Shown: positions 20,426-31,100 of the stretch, one piece after another
Numbering within the stretch: position 1 is the first letter of the stretch
Layout of the letters: each line of letters begins with the position of its first letter
Origin: Podospora pseudoanserina
Taxonomy: Eukaryota; Ascomycota; Sordariomycetes; Sordariales; Podosporaceae
Reading direction: 5' to 3'
Assembly: GCF_035222485.1 (NCBI RefSeq)
Contig: NW_026946672.1
Location: forward strand, 1,054,001-1,118,000
Length of the DNA stretch: 64,000 nucleotides
Position numbers and translations under genes: made by a program
The notes under the pieces: model-generated
What the model was told of the DNA's origin: nothing
What the model saw: the letters and a program-made list of their open reading frames with translations, nothing else
Database searches by the model: none

Positions 20426-22544
20426 ATGAAGCTTTCTGTTACCATCCTTGCCGCCTACCTGGGTTTGGCAGTAGCCCACAGCGATCATGAAGGCCAACAT
20501 ATTCCCAAGATTTTGGGTGGGAGAAAGTTCCTCTCTGAGATGGAAGCTCGCCGTAGGTGGTCCCAGGGTGTCCAACAGCCCAATGTGATCAAAAGGCACC
20601 CACCATCCCCCAAGTCTCAGCATCACGCCGACAAACGACAAGAAAACACCAGCGGCAAATGTGGCGCCAGTGGTGGAAGCTGCGCGGCAGGTTACTGTTG
20701 CTCGGCCGAAGGGTATGTCATTTGTCTGTTCACAAAAGCCAAAACATACTGACATGGATATCAGATGGTGTGGAAGAGGCATTGACTATTGCTCTGCCCC
20801 TGATTGCCAGCTGAACTACGGCCCTGGTTGCGACGGGGTAAAATATCACCATGTCATGAAGAAGGAATATTGTCGAGACTAACACGCCACAGAACAAAAA
20901 GCCAAGTGGCCCGGATACCTCCGGAGTTGCTCGCCCAAAGCTTGGAAGCGTCTTGTATGGCGGAGCTGGTATTTACGACTGCGTCACATCGGGAGATATT
21001 GCCCTAACATTTGATGACGGGCCATACCTCTATACAAACGATCTGTTAGATAAGTTGAGGGTACGTGCCTGTTTTTGGATTCAGGATATGCCTCTGACGT
21101 TTGAACAGAGCTATGGAGCCAAAGCAACATTCTTCCTCACCGGAACGAATATCGGTAAAGGCATGATCAACGATCCTGCCACGCCGTATCCCGCCATAAT
21201 CAAGGTAAATATGCCTTCAGCGTTCGAGTTCTTGTAGTCACTCACACATGAACAGAGGATGCATGCCGAGGGCCACCAAATTGCCAGCCACACTTGGTCT
21301 CACCAGAACGCAAGTCAAATGACCAACACCCAGTTCACCAACCAGATGGTGTGGAATGAGATTGCGCTCAACTCGATTCTTGGATTCTTCCCTACTTACA
21401 TGAGGTGAGCTCCCATGCTGACATCCCAACCGCCCGAGACTTACCAGATACTTCAGACCGCCGTATTCCATCTGCCAACGGGAATGTCAAAACATCCTCT
21501 CCACCCTCGGCTATCACACCATCTACTTCAACCTCGACACGGCCGGCTACCTAAACGACAGCCCCCGCGCAATCCAGACGAGCAAGAACATCTGGGATGA
21601 CGCCATCGAAGGCTCCGACCCAGAAACAGACAGCTTCCTCCAGATTGAGCACGACATCCACCAGCAAATCGTCTACAACCTCACCGACTACATCCTCACC
21701 TCTCTGTTCTCCAACGGTTACCGAGCCGTCACGGTAGGTGAATGCCTAGGCGATCCGCCATCAAACTGGTACCGTGCTGGTCCGGCCTCGTCGTCACCCT
21801 CATCATCACCGTCATCGGCAGCTGTGCCCACCAGAACAACAATCTCTGTTGCCCCGACAAGAACGGGCGCAAGCACAGATGGTACCTGCGGCAACGGCAT
21901 CACATGCGCGGGGACCAGATGGGGAGCCTGCTGTTCCGCCTTTGGGTTCTGCGGGGTGGGCGAGGAGTACTGCCAGTTGGGCAACGGGTGCCAGGCAGCG
22001 TGGGGGAGGTGCGATGGTGATGCTCCTGCTGTGAGCAGCAGTTCTTCTCGGACGAGTATCAGTACCCGGTATGTCATCAGCAGCACCAGCACAGCAACCA
22101 GCACACGCACGAGCATCAGTACCCGGTCTGTTATCACGAGCACGGCGAGGAGTACGAGTACTACCACGAGCTCTCGTAGTAGTGTCAGTACGCGGTATGT
22201 GATTAGCAGCACGAGCACGAGCACCAGGAGGAGCACGAGCACGAGTACATCAAGAAGCACGTCAACATCTGCCACGAGAACCAGAACCACTTGTGAGTTT
22301 TCCACCCATCTTGATCATGTTTCCGGTTGCTAACTGTGAAACAGCAACTACAACATCCACCAGACCAACCTCCACCCCCGGCCTCGCCATCAGTGAAGAT
22401 GGTCTCTGTGGTCCAGAGAACCAACAGACGTGCGAGGGGAGCGAGTTTGGGACCTGCTGCGGGCCGTCGGGGAGGTGCAGCTCGAGTAGTATTGCTTGTT
22501 TGGCGATTTTGGGGTGTCAGGAGAGGTATGGGAGGTGTGTTTAA
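20426..22544 (+). CDS. Secreted chitin deacetylase (CE4) with three CBM18 domains
   Basis: Seven exons, 20426-20712, 20765-20837, 20893-21060, 21109-21204, 21256-21404, 21457-22292 and 22345-22544, encode 602 residues. A signal peptide (residues 1-17) is followed by a propeptide ending in a Kex2-type KR near residue 72. The first CBM18 (about 76-120) is CGASGGSCAAGYCC...WCGRG. The NodB domain (about 150-380) has TFDDGP with D161/D162, SHTWSH with H220/H224, RPPY at 258-261 and FNLDTAGY. A second CBM18 starts near 400. A repetitive Ser/Thr/Arg linker (about 446-550) follows, then a third CBM18 (556-602). The enzyme should convert chitin to chitosan at the wall or on shed fragments. Three CBM18 modules suggest tight chitin binding. 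Confidence 0.9.
22054..22215 (+). repeat. Ser/Thr linker minisatellite
   Basis: Three copies of a unit encoding SISTRYVIS-like sequence start near 22054, 22111 and 22180 (spacing 57 and 69 nt, so in frame), separated by AGCACG/AGCACC triplet runs. They code for the chitin deacetylase linker, which is probably O-mannosylated. Confidence 0.7.
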
Positions 22545-23492
22545 CTTTCAGGTTTGCTTTTTCTTTCTCCAAAGTGTATAGTTGTCGGAAGTGGGTAGTT
22601 GCACATGGACATTATATAATTTCTGCTGGTATAAGGCGATGTACTATCCAAGTGTGAGTGGAATAGGGAATTGGAAAATGGTGTGGTTCGGTGTGTGTAA
22701 AAGTAGGTAAGGTAGATGGTTGGTTGCCTGCTCTTGTGGAGGATTCGGTGAGATGACTGGATGCCAACAAGGAAGAGAGATGAGGTTGCTGCCTGCGAGA
22801 ACACGTGTTGTGGAACTGGGTACAATGGAGAAAAAAGGATGTTGATGGGACGATGTGACCCGATGGGGGATGCTGTGTTACGGCTTGCGGGGTGATGCAC
22901 ATCATGCTGCTAGCCGGGAGGGGGATTACACGATAGGGCGTGGGGGGAAATGAAACTCGGATGCCTTATTCCGGATTCTCGGTGACGTGTTGCATTGGTT
23001 CGTTGAGCATGTCTGGGTCGGAGAGAAAGCACCCTCACGAGAATTTAGTTGAGACAGCAACAGTAGGTTAAACACAGTAATATTGTAGACCGTACACCTC
23101 GAAAGACAATCGTCAGGCCTTTAAATATAGTCAAAAGAGCCTACTAACTTACTTTTAAGGCACGGTTAACTCCCATATAACATAGATTGATTCCTTTTTT
23201 TGTTGTGCCAATTTGTTTTTTGTGGGTAGGTGAAAAGAAGTCATGAAGAGGTCGTCAGTTCACTACAAGTCAGAGTCGAACTGAGTGGACGTCAAGATCA
23301 GGGGCACATCTTCCTTATCAACGAAACAACTCCCCCCAAAAACCACATGTCACCTCACCTACCACCAGTGGTGGCAAAAATGCGAGCAATATGGAAAGCA
23401 GCAGCATGGGACATTTTCAACATGTATTTTACTGACGAGGTAATATTAAAGATGAAAATGATGACAGTTGTGTGTCTGTGTAACGACAATAG

Positions 23493-23955
23493 TCAAAAGT
23501 TCAGAACCCCCCCGACGATGAGAATGCATTTGATGAGAAGATTTACTTGACGATGAGAATGTACTTGAAGAGGAGCATATACTTGATGACGGGATGGAGG
23601 TATGTGATGGGGTATGATGACGGTAAAGGCATACAGCAATAGAGACATACGACGATGGAGACACACCACAATAAAGGCACTTAAAAAGACATCATCAGAA
23701 AATAAAAATAAAAAAAGAATGTGAGAAATTCCCATGCAGCCATCCTTCCTCCCCCATACAGGGTAGCCAGTGGGTCGAGAACGACACGGAGGTCAACAGA
23801 GGGACTTTGCTCCCCGAGATCTTCAACGATCCCGTTGGATATGTTCAAGATCCTGCTCTCTAAAGGAGAGACAGCTGCAAACCCTGCGACTCGAACGCAG
23901 GACCGCTGCCTTTGGGGCAGACATGCTAACCGTTACACCAATCGGGAGTGTTTTC
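23493..23955 (-). mobile_element. SINE-like tRNA-derived repeat, copy 1
   Basis: On the minus strand a tRNA-like head (about 23950-23875) has an A-box-like TGGTGTAACGGTTAGCA, an anticodon-like hairpin CTGCC/GGCAG and a B-box GCGTTCGAGTC inside a 6-bp stem CCTGCG/CGCAGG. A body then leads to the family tail GGGTTCTGAACTTTTG at about 23513-23493. The head is not a working tRNA: the acceptor ends do not pair and position 33 is C instead of T. The body contains a degenerate minisatellite. Confidence 0.5.
23513..23690. repeat. Degenerate GATGAGAATG-type tandem repeat
   Basis: Loose repeats of GACGATGAGAATG...TTGA fading into ACGATGGAGACA units, inside SINE-like copy 1. It contains no gene. Confidence 0.5.
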
Positions 23956-24024
23956 TTTGTTGATGAGAGAGTAGTTGGAAAGTCGCTCGATAAGGCAGCA
24001 GGCAGGCAGATATCGGATGGTATA

Positions 24025-24200
24025 TAAGGAAAGAGCAGTATGAAAAGAGCAGCATAGGGAACAGTAGCATAAAAAGGAGAAGCCTGAAAAAAGCAGTATG
24101 GGGAAAAGTAGTATGGGGAAGTGCTATATAGGGAACAGAAGCATGAAAAAGAAGCATGGAAAAGAGAAGGATGAAAAAAATAAGCATGGGGAAATATAAC
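24025..24200. repeat. Degenerate GCAGTATGGGGAAAAG-type tandem repeat
   Basis: About ten diverged units of 14-20 bp (GCAGTATGAAAAGA, GCAGCATAGGGAACA, GTAGTATGGGGAAGT and others) lie between SINE-like copies 1 and 2. The drift suggests an old expansion. Confidence 0.6.
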
Positions 24201-24305
24201 ACAGGGGAATACACCTTGCCATATAGCATCTTCAACATACATATTGCTAAGGAGGTAAGGGTGAAGACCTGGGACAAAAGGATAATGGCCGTCTATGTGA
24301 TAGAT

Positions 24306-24745
24306 AAAAAAAGTCAAAAAATGAGAACCCCCAAGCAGCTACCTCACTGCACCCCCACCGTCATCTTTCTGTTTTTTTCTTTCTTTGAGAGCATATTTGC
24401 GGCTTTAGCTTTTCCTCTCTTGTAGAGGAATCGGTTTCGACACGAGCGAAGTTTTTGTTGTTATACCCTCTAAGGGGACAGAGTCTGAGATGCATGCTCA
24501 GTTTTTTTTTCTAAGATAGAATGCACCTCCAGATATATACTCCGTTTTGTAAGGAGGGCAAGCCTGTATGTGATCGTGGAAGTGCAACCTTTTATAGCAC
24601 TTTTGGCTAATAAGAGGGAAATAACTGCAAACCCCACGATTCGAACGTGGGGACCTAGCTAACACCCAGGACAGGGAGGTATCTCTTTTGGCCTTCCTAC
24701 CTAATGCCTCGCTAAATACTTCCAATTACACCAGTTCAAGGTTTT
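24306..24745 (-). mobile_element. SINE-like tRNA-derived repeat, copy 2
   Basis: The minus-strand head (about 24742-24620) has TGGTGTAATTGGAAGTA, a hairpin AGGTA/TACCT in an enlarged central arm, and a B-box ACGTTCGAATCGT within a perfect 7-bp stem CCCCACG/CGTGGGG, followed by GGTTTGCAGTTA. The tail at 24342-24306 reads GTAGCTGCTTGGGGGTTCTC and then two T-runs, of six and seven T, suited to Pol III termination. The head is about 50 nt longer than in copy 1. Confidence 0.5.
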
Positions 24746-24908
24746 CTTATTGTCGGAAGAAAAAGCTGGAGAGTGGGGTAATAGGAACGGCAAGAGCTGC
24801 CTAAGAGAGCAGAGATTAAGGAAAGGCAAGAGCGAGCAGGCAGTAGCAGTGCTAGAGATCTGGGAAAGAACAAAGCAGACACCAAGTTCAATCTATTGCA
24901 AAGAAATG

Positions 24909-24937
24909 GCAAAAAGTTGAGAACCCCTTGCAGCTAC
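24909..24937 (-). repeat. SINE-like family tail fragment (copy 4, headless)
   Basis: On the minus strand GTAGCTGCAAGGGGTTCTCA plus ACTTTTTG closely matches the tail of copy 2. No tRNA-like head is found between here and copy 3, so it looks 5'-truncated, as is common for copies made by reverse transcription. Confidence 0.45.
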
Positions 24938-25190
24938 GAGGGAGCAAGTGGGCAGCAATAGAGGATCTTGAAAATACTAGAAGAGAGTGACGATAGACGG
25001 AAGCAGCATGGATGACGCGATTCCTGCTTTTATTATGTGTTGCATCTCAGCTTACTATTTTCAATGTAAACACTTCTGCCAGAGGTATTGGATATGCTGA
25101 TGTGACATGTCTCTTCTCCATGAAACAGTGTCGAAAATAAGTCGAGTTAGATATCTTTTCCACGAGAAAACCAGATTTTCCACAAGAATA

Positions 25191-25460
25191 TCAAAAAGCG
25201 AAACCCTCTAACAGCTACTTCGATGGACTCCATCTCGCCTCTGCTCAGTATCCATACACCACCCCCGGGCCGCGTCCTTTGCTCTACAACCCGGAAGGAG
25301 AGAAGACGACAACTCTTTGTGTGAGTTTGGACCCGAAGGAGGAAATAGCTGCGAACCTCACGATTCAAACGTGAGACCTGACGGATATCAAGAAAACGGA
25401 GGGTCTGTACCCTGGGTTATTGATAATTGTCACATGCTTCCAATTACACCAGTTGGGGTT
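25191..25460 (-). mobile_element. SINE-like tRNA-derived repeat, copy 3
   Basis: The minus-strand head (about 25457-25351) has TGGTGTAATTGGAAGCATG, nested pairing TGAC/GTCA, TATCAA/TTGATA and AGGGT/ACCCT in the central arm, and a B-box ACGTTTGAATCGT in the stem CTCACG/CGTGAG, followed by GGTTCGCAGCTA. The tail at 25218-25191 is GTAGCTGTTAGAGGGTTTCG then CTTTTTG. It has the shortest body of the three. Confidence 0.48.
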
Positions 25461-26670
25461 TGTTCTCTGGTTGCCGGTTAAACAGGCAAGAGGATGGGAT
25501 TATAACGAACCTAGAAGGCGGGGACTGAAATTGCTCGTTAGGCAAGAGAGATCGGGGGTTGAGTTTGGGAAGGAGATGGCATATGGAGAGGAAGGAACGT
25601 AGCGTCATTGCTATGTGGGCCTGTTGAGACGGAATGGGGAAAATATCAAAGGAGCAGATCAAAAACATTGCTACACAGTCCAGGAGCACGAAGATGATAA
25701 AGCAATGAAAACGCTGACTTGATAATCATTACCGGGGCAATGCTCAACCAGATAAGCAGCAGCAAACAACATGACGGGTCCCGACTCTCGTGGTAATTGT
25801 CGATGACGAACCAGACAACATTTGGAGCTGACAGGCAGCAAAAACATGCCTTCCTACATCAAAAGCACTGCACCATGCCCCATTTGCTCATCAGCTGTCA
25901 AACAGGGCGCCAGCCGGACAAATTTGGAAAGTGGCCAGTTCAAGATAGAAGAGCAAAAGTTACATGAGCACAAGATGTTGACCTACATCTTTGTCAGTGA
26001 TGCCTGTAAATCATCACTTACCTCCAACATTATTATCCACCTCCCCGTTTCCCCCGGACCCAACCCCGAAGCCCACCGGTCCCCTCCGGCCGGCCTACCC
26101 CCGACTCCCATCCGGAAGACGTGTTTCACCCCGGTTCCTCAACCGGCCTCCACCAGTACCCACCTCTCACATCCCCACTTAGGGCGTTCAACGGTTTCAG
26201 AATGCGTGCTTTACATACCAGGAACCTTGGCTATCGTCAACTGCCGGCCGCTTGCCAGCCGGGGCTGGATGGATGATGCGAGACCAAAGGGCAATAGATC
26301 CGGGACCATTGAAGAAGGTGAACAGACCGCTTTTTTGTTATCGGCGACTGATCCAGATGAACTGAGGTCTAGACTTTCGTCAGATGAGGGATAGGGCGAT
26401 GGAGATGGCAGAGTGGAGGGAATGTTGCTCGGTGAGAGGATGAGGGTTGCATCTGGACGACAGCACACGAGAAGGGCTGGGAGGGGGTACAACCACCGGG
26501 GGAGAGGATGTGACGACGCACAAAAATTGTGTAAGAGAGGAGACAGAGTGGGCGTTTTGGGGGATTGACTTCCCACCTTTGTCACAGCTGCCTCTACAGA
26601 TCTGTATGGCCAGTCCGAACTGTCAGTGTCAGTGTCAGTGTCATCCGAAGCCAAACTCAACCCATCCTCT

Positions 26671-26707
26671 CCTCCTCCTCCTCCTCCTCCTCCTCCTCCT
26701 CCTCCTC
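26671..26707. repeat. (CCT)12 microsatellite
   Basis: About twelve uninterrupted CCT units. They create false poly-Gly, poly-Glu and poly-Ser open frames in this region, none of which looks like a gene. Confidence 0.9.
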
Positions 26708-27378
26708 GCATCTTCCTCGCTTGGATAATACCAATCCTTCCTCCCCTCCCCTTTGGACCCTGAATCCCCAAAATTCCCTCCTCTGCTGCCGTGTGATGAA
26801 CCGTGTCCTTCTGCTGTTCCCACAATCCAACCGCCCACGGCGGCCCGCCACATGTGCCCCAGATTTTCCAATTCACACAGAGTTGGATCCAGGTGGATTC
26901 CCCGGAAATTGCGCTCTGGTGATCCTCAACCTGTGATTGGCTGCCGTCCTAGCGAACTGCAAACCCTGGATTCGATAGAAGGAGGGTGCGAAAGCAACAT
27001 CCGCTCCTGCTGTGGAAATTGACCAGCGCGGCACAGAAGACAACTCACAATTCAGGGGTACACACCACTTCAAAGTGCAAGAAACAGCGCATTTGCTCAA
27101 AGTCAAAGCCAACGTCACAACTCTCAAAACAAATCACATTAAGGTCATGTTTCCATATCGTTATGTAGAAAAAGACAGCGCCTTCACTGTGCCCAAAGCT
27201 TGTCAAGTGAAAACAGCAAAAAAGCGCTGCCAAAAAATACAATTAGAAGATTAAATACATAGGTGTGGTATCATCATTATCGCTTGTCAATCCACCTGTT
27301 TTCCCACAAAAGAAATTTGCTTTGCTTGCTTGCTGTGATGTCCCAAAAAAAATAACAATACTCTCTCACTTAACAAAT

Positions 27379-28104
27379 CTAAGCAAGGAGAGCAAGGACA
27401 CCGGCAAAGGCGGCGAGGGCAATGCTGCCACCGACGGTGGAGGCACCGGCGGTGAAGACAGGCTGGGGAGGAGTGGTGCCGGAGGGGACGCCACCGGAGG
27501 GAACGGCGCCGGAGGGAGCAGGGACGCCGGGGACGCCGGGAGCACCGGGGCCGCCAGTGGGGCAGGGGACCTCGACGGTCTCGTAGATGACGGTGGGGAT
27601 GACCGTGGTGATAGAGGTGCTGATGGTCTTGATGGAGGTGCCGGGGCACTCAGGAGCAACAGTGACGAAGGTGGGGATGGGAGCGGGCTTGGTGGGCTCC
27701 TCGTGGCCGGAGGTGGGGTAGGGAGGGTGCTCGACAGCGGTGGTGTTGGAGTAGTGGTGCGAGCTGGTGGCGATGGGGGTGGGCTCGACGTCGGTGACGG
27801 GGCAGACGGTGGTGGAGACGGCGATGGTCTCGGTGACGACGTGGGTGGCATCAGCGGGGCAGTCGGTCACGGTCTCAGCGCAGTCGGTGACGGTGTAGGT
27901 CGAGGTGGCGTAGATGGTAGAGGTGGTGATGGGGAAGACGGAGCTGGTGACAACGGTGGCGCTGGCAGGGCAGTCGGTCACCTCAGCGACGCAGGAGGTG
28001 ACGGTGTAGTACTCAGTAGAGTAGACGGTGGAGTGAGCCTCCTCCGCAACATCCTGGGCAATGGCAGCGCCAGCGAGGGCAACGGCAGCAACGGCGAAAC
28101 GCAT
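27379..28104 (-). CDS. GPI-anchored cell-wall protein, Ser/Thr-rich
   Basis: A single exon of 241 residues. A signal peptide (MRFAVAAVALAGAAIAQ) opens the protein and a hydrophobic GPI-attachment tail ends it (GGSIALAAFAGVLALLA), with a likely omega site among the small residues GASTVGG just before. The mature part is rich in Thr, Val, Ser and Pro with six regularly spaced Cys. Two related segments of about 38 residues contain SCVAEVTDCPASATVV and DCAETVTDCPADATHVV. A Pro-Gly-rich hinge (GGPGAPGVPGVPAP) precedes the tail. It resembles abundant fungal wall or conidial GPI proteins, but I cannot assign a named orthologue. The codon use is strongly biased to C- or G-ending codons, suggesting high expression. 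Confidence 0.85.
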   Translation of the reverse strand: MRFAVAAVALAGAAIAQDVAEEAHSTVYSTEYYTVTSCVAEVTDCPASATVVTSSVFPITTSTIYATSTYTVTDCAETVTDCPADATHVVTETIAVSTTVCPVTDVEPTPIATSSHHYSNTTAVEHPPYPTSGHEEPTKPAPIPTFVTVAPECPGTSIKTISTSITTVIPTVIYETVEVPCPTGGPGAPGVPGVPAPSGAVPSGGVPSGTTPPQPVFTAGASTVGGSIALAAFAGVLALLA

Positions 28105-31100
28105 CTTGAAGGTTTGGGGGGGTTGGTTCGTTAAAAACGAGGATAAATGTGAGTGTTGTAGAAGGGGGTTGGTAAAGACCGACTAAAGCTATAGAGCTTA
28201 AGAGTTGTTGTTAAAGAATGGACGACCGAAGTCAAAGAGCTGGAGACAATTGGCTGTGTGAGCTGAGGAAGGAAAGAGAAAAGAAACAGAAGTTCGGCGG
28301 ACGGCGGTCATTGTTAAATATCCATCCCCCGGGCACCTCGACTTGCGGTGCACAACATGCGGGAAATTACCGTCAGCGCCGGCTGCCCAATTCGGTGGAC
28401 GCTAATCCAGGGGCTCGGTGGAGGGAACATTGAAGGCAACATCAGCATCCCCGCCGTGGCTGCGGATCCCAGTGGTCCCCTGAAGATGCCCCCTGAGATG
28501 CACTGCAGCGACCGACCTTCTCCTTTGCGGAAAGAGACCCGCCGAGTAACAAGCCAGCTACCCCTATCCAGACAGCACCGAGACAGGGGTCTGCTGTGCT
28601 CTCGAAATCCGGGTTGGCCAACGCTGGTCAACGCGAGGCGCTTACAATGTCTTGTGGTCTGCTCATGAATTTGACCAGTGCAACCCTTCTGATTTGGCTA
28701 ACCGGCGCCTCTCTTCCGCCGGGTTTTCCAATTTCGTCTCTGGCCAGTTCACCGCAAGAGATTCCCCGTTTGCTGCACTCCCTTTAGCAGACCCGGTCAT
28801 GATCTGATAGTGGATGGGACCGGATACAAAACAAGCGGTCGAGGCGGTGGAGGAAAAGGTGGAGAAGCCGGCCTCTCTCCGCATTTTCTGGACCTGGGTG
28901 CCCGTTGCCCATGTGCGCCCGTGCTGTAACGGTCGGCCAGAAAACTGCCGCCAACAACGACGCGTGCGGTGAGCCGTGACGGGAGCACACCCACTGCGCT
29001 ACTGTGCGTTGCGGGGCGCGTATTTGCTTGCTAGATTGCCAGGTGTTCCTCGACGTGGTTTGTTTTGTGTGCTGGCAATGCTCAATGCTCCCTCCATCTC
29101 GTGGCATTGAAACAACACATGGCCTGGCCAAGTGCTTGCAGGAGGGCCTTAGACCTCGAAAATGCTCGATCATGAATTTTCGATGAGTGGCAGCTGACAG
29201 CGGCCAGCACAGACGCGGCACTGTCTGAAAGGCAGTGTATGTAGACTGCTTGAATATAACCAGACGCTAATGCAGGTACCATGAGATGCGCGCTTTTGAT
29301 TCGATGTCTCTTTTCAACACCAATCCCAGGACCCTGCCAAAACAGAAGCGAGATCACAATTTCTGAGCCAACGCCCACCGCCAGAAATTGTGATGAACGC
29401 CACAGCCAGGAAAAGATCTCTTTTCCTCTTGGGTCGCACTGCTCTCCGCGCCTGTTTCTTGCCGAGAAGGCTTAAACTCGTGGAACGATCTCTTGGAAGC
29501 CGGGAATTTCATGCATCGTCCTTGTGTCCGGAGTTGAGTCCATCGCCTTGTCGTCGTCCGTTGTCGTGGCTGTTCAATGGATCAGCAGTTTCAAGATGCT
29601 GCAGAAGGAAGATCTTGTGGTGATATTTCCACATCGATCCGGAGTCGGAGAGTCAGAAGAAGAGTCGGAAGAAGGAGGATGACGTAAGGTTCTCAGTCAT
29701 CAGAGGAAGGTTTGACAAGATCACCGTTCGTGCCTTGCTTTTCGTACCCGTTCAGCCGTTCCTGCCGTTTACGCCGTTGCCAGATGCAACTTTGTGTTTT
29801 CGATATCTCTGGGCACGCACTGGACTAACAAGCTATTAACAGTCTCGGCCCGGCCATTGGGGCGTCATTTCGTGGTGTGCCAATTCTGGCGACATCGTTG
29901 CGGAATAGCCTTTCCTGATTTGCTCGCAGTTCAAGATTGGGACTTGGCCCTTTCGCCCAGTCAGAGCCATCGAATCTCAAAATCCCCATTTCTGTCATTA
30001 CACCGCAAAAAAGCTTCATCGAGACAATCAAGACATCACCAAGTAATGCAACCCTCATCCTTGTCGTCGACGAGCGGTCAAAGACACCTCGGCGGTCACG
30101 CATTTTCTCCCCACAAAAGGAGACAGCCGGGGTGCATCATGCATGAGCACGGCTGCCGATATATCTATCGTGGCGGCCGCTGGTGCAGATCACTGCACCG
30201 ATCCCATTGCAGCTTGACCGACTCGATGTTGCTCGAGACACAGTCTCACCTCCACGGAGTGATTCGAGACTTGTTGCGCCTCGCAGACGACGATACCTGA
30301 CGACCAGCTGAACTGGAGCAGAGCCAGTGGCTGAAAGGGACAGCACATGACACATTCCAGCATGCTTCCGGAGCCTTCATCTGGATCTTCTGGCCAACTC
30401 CCCTCCACGGATCTGGATATCAGTTGCAAAGACTTGGGGAAGCTCGTTGGCCCCCTCGATGGCGGATCAAAGTTTGTCGGCCGAACTCATGCTTCGACCT
30501 CGTCTACCACTGAGTCTGTGCGACATACGGACCCCGGCATCATTGGGCTTTTTTCTCGTTGCTGTTTCGGCAGAGGTGCAAGTGCACTTCGTGTCATCGA
30601 TTCTCTTTGGGCTTCTTATACAGTCATCAGCTCACCTCAGGAGCGCCGACCTCAGTCCTTCAAGTGAAGATCAGGTGCATTGGCACTCTGGAAAATGCAG
30701 AGAGCAATCTGTTTATAAAGCATTTTGGGCTCACAGTATTGGCAACTATACAGTACGGCGTCACCGAGACTGACAGAGGGGCTTTCTGGGATGATTCACA
30801 GCAAACGAGGCGATGCAGACCAAATGGACGACCAACAGGAGCGATTGCGATCTGGACCATATTCAGTGACCAGCGACAAGCTGTGTTCATCATCCCGACA
30901 CAGCAAAGCGGCAACGTCCGAGAAGGCTTTCCGGACCCGGTGTGGATTCTCGGTGTGGCGGTGCTAATGGCGGTCGGGCTTGCAAAAGGAAGATACTTAG
31001 GAGAGACCGGGGCCGGACCCGTTACTGGGTCGGAAGCGGCTCTTCGCCGGGAGGGACAAGAATCACGACTTGTGCACCAATGCGGGCAGCTGCATGTCCC

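Larger units (their letters stand above)
22545..27378. other. 4.8-kb gene-free island with tRNA-derived repeats
   Basis: From 22545 to 23450 I see only 3' flank and AT-richer sequence. From 23490 to 25460 lies a cluster of tRNA-headed repeats and degenerate minisatellites. From 25500 to 27378 there is a CTC microsatellite and an ACTGCAAACCC...TTCGA fragment near 26956-26976 that faintly resembles the repeat heads. Open frames here are low-complexity or without family features. Confidence 0.6.

Noticed and set aside
23870-25460. Three functional tRNA genes
   Set aside because: Acceptor stems do not pair, copy 1 lacks T33, and the A-to-B spacing of copies 2 and 3 is too long. tRNA-derived repeats fit better.
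26211-26876. 221-codon minus-strand frame with a poly-Gly run, and overlapping plus-strand frames
   Set aside because: All are created by the CCT microsatellite and low-complexity flanks; no domain, codon signal or splice context.
30182-30199. GGTGCAG/CTGCACC inverted repeat
   Set aside because: A 7-bp inverted repeat with a short centre is expected many times in 64 kb by chance.
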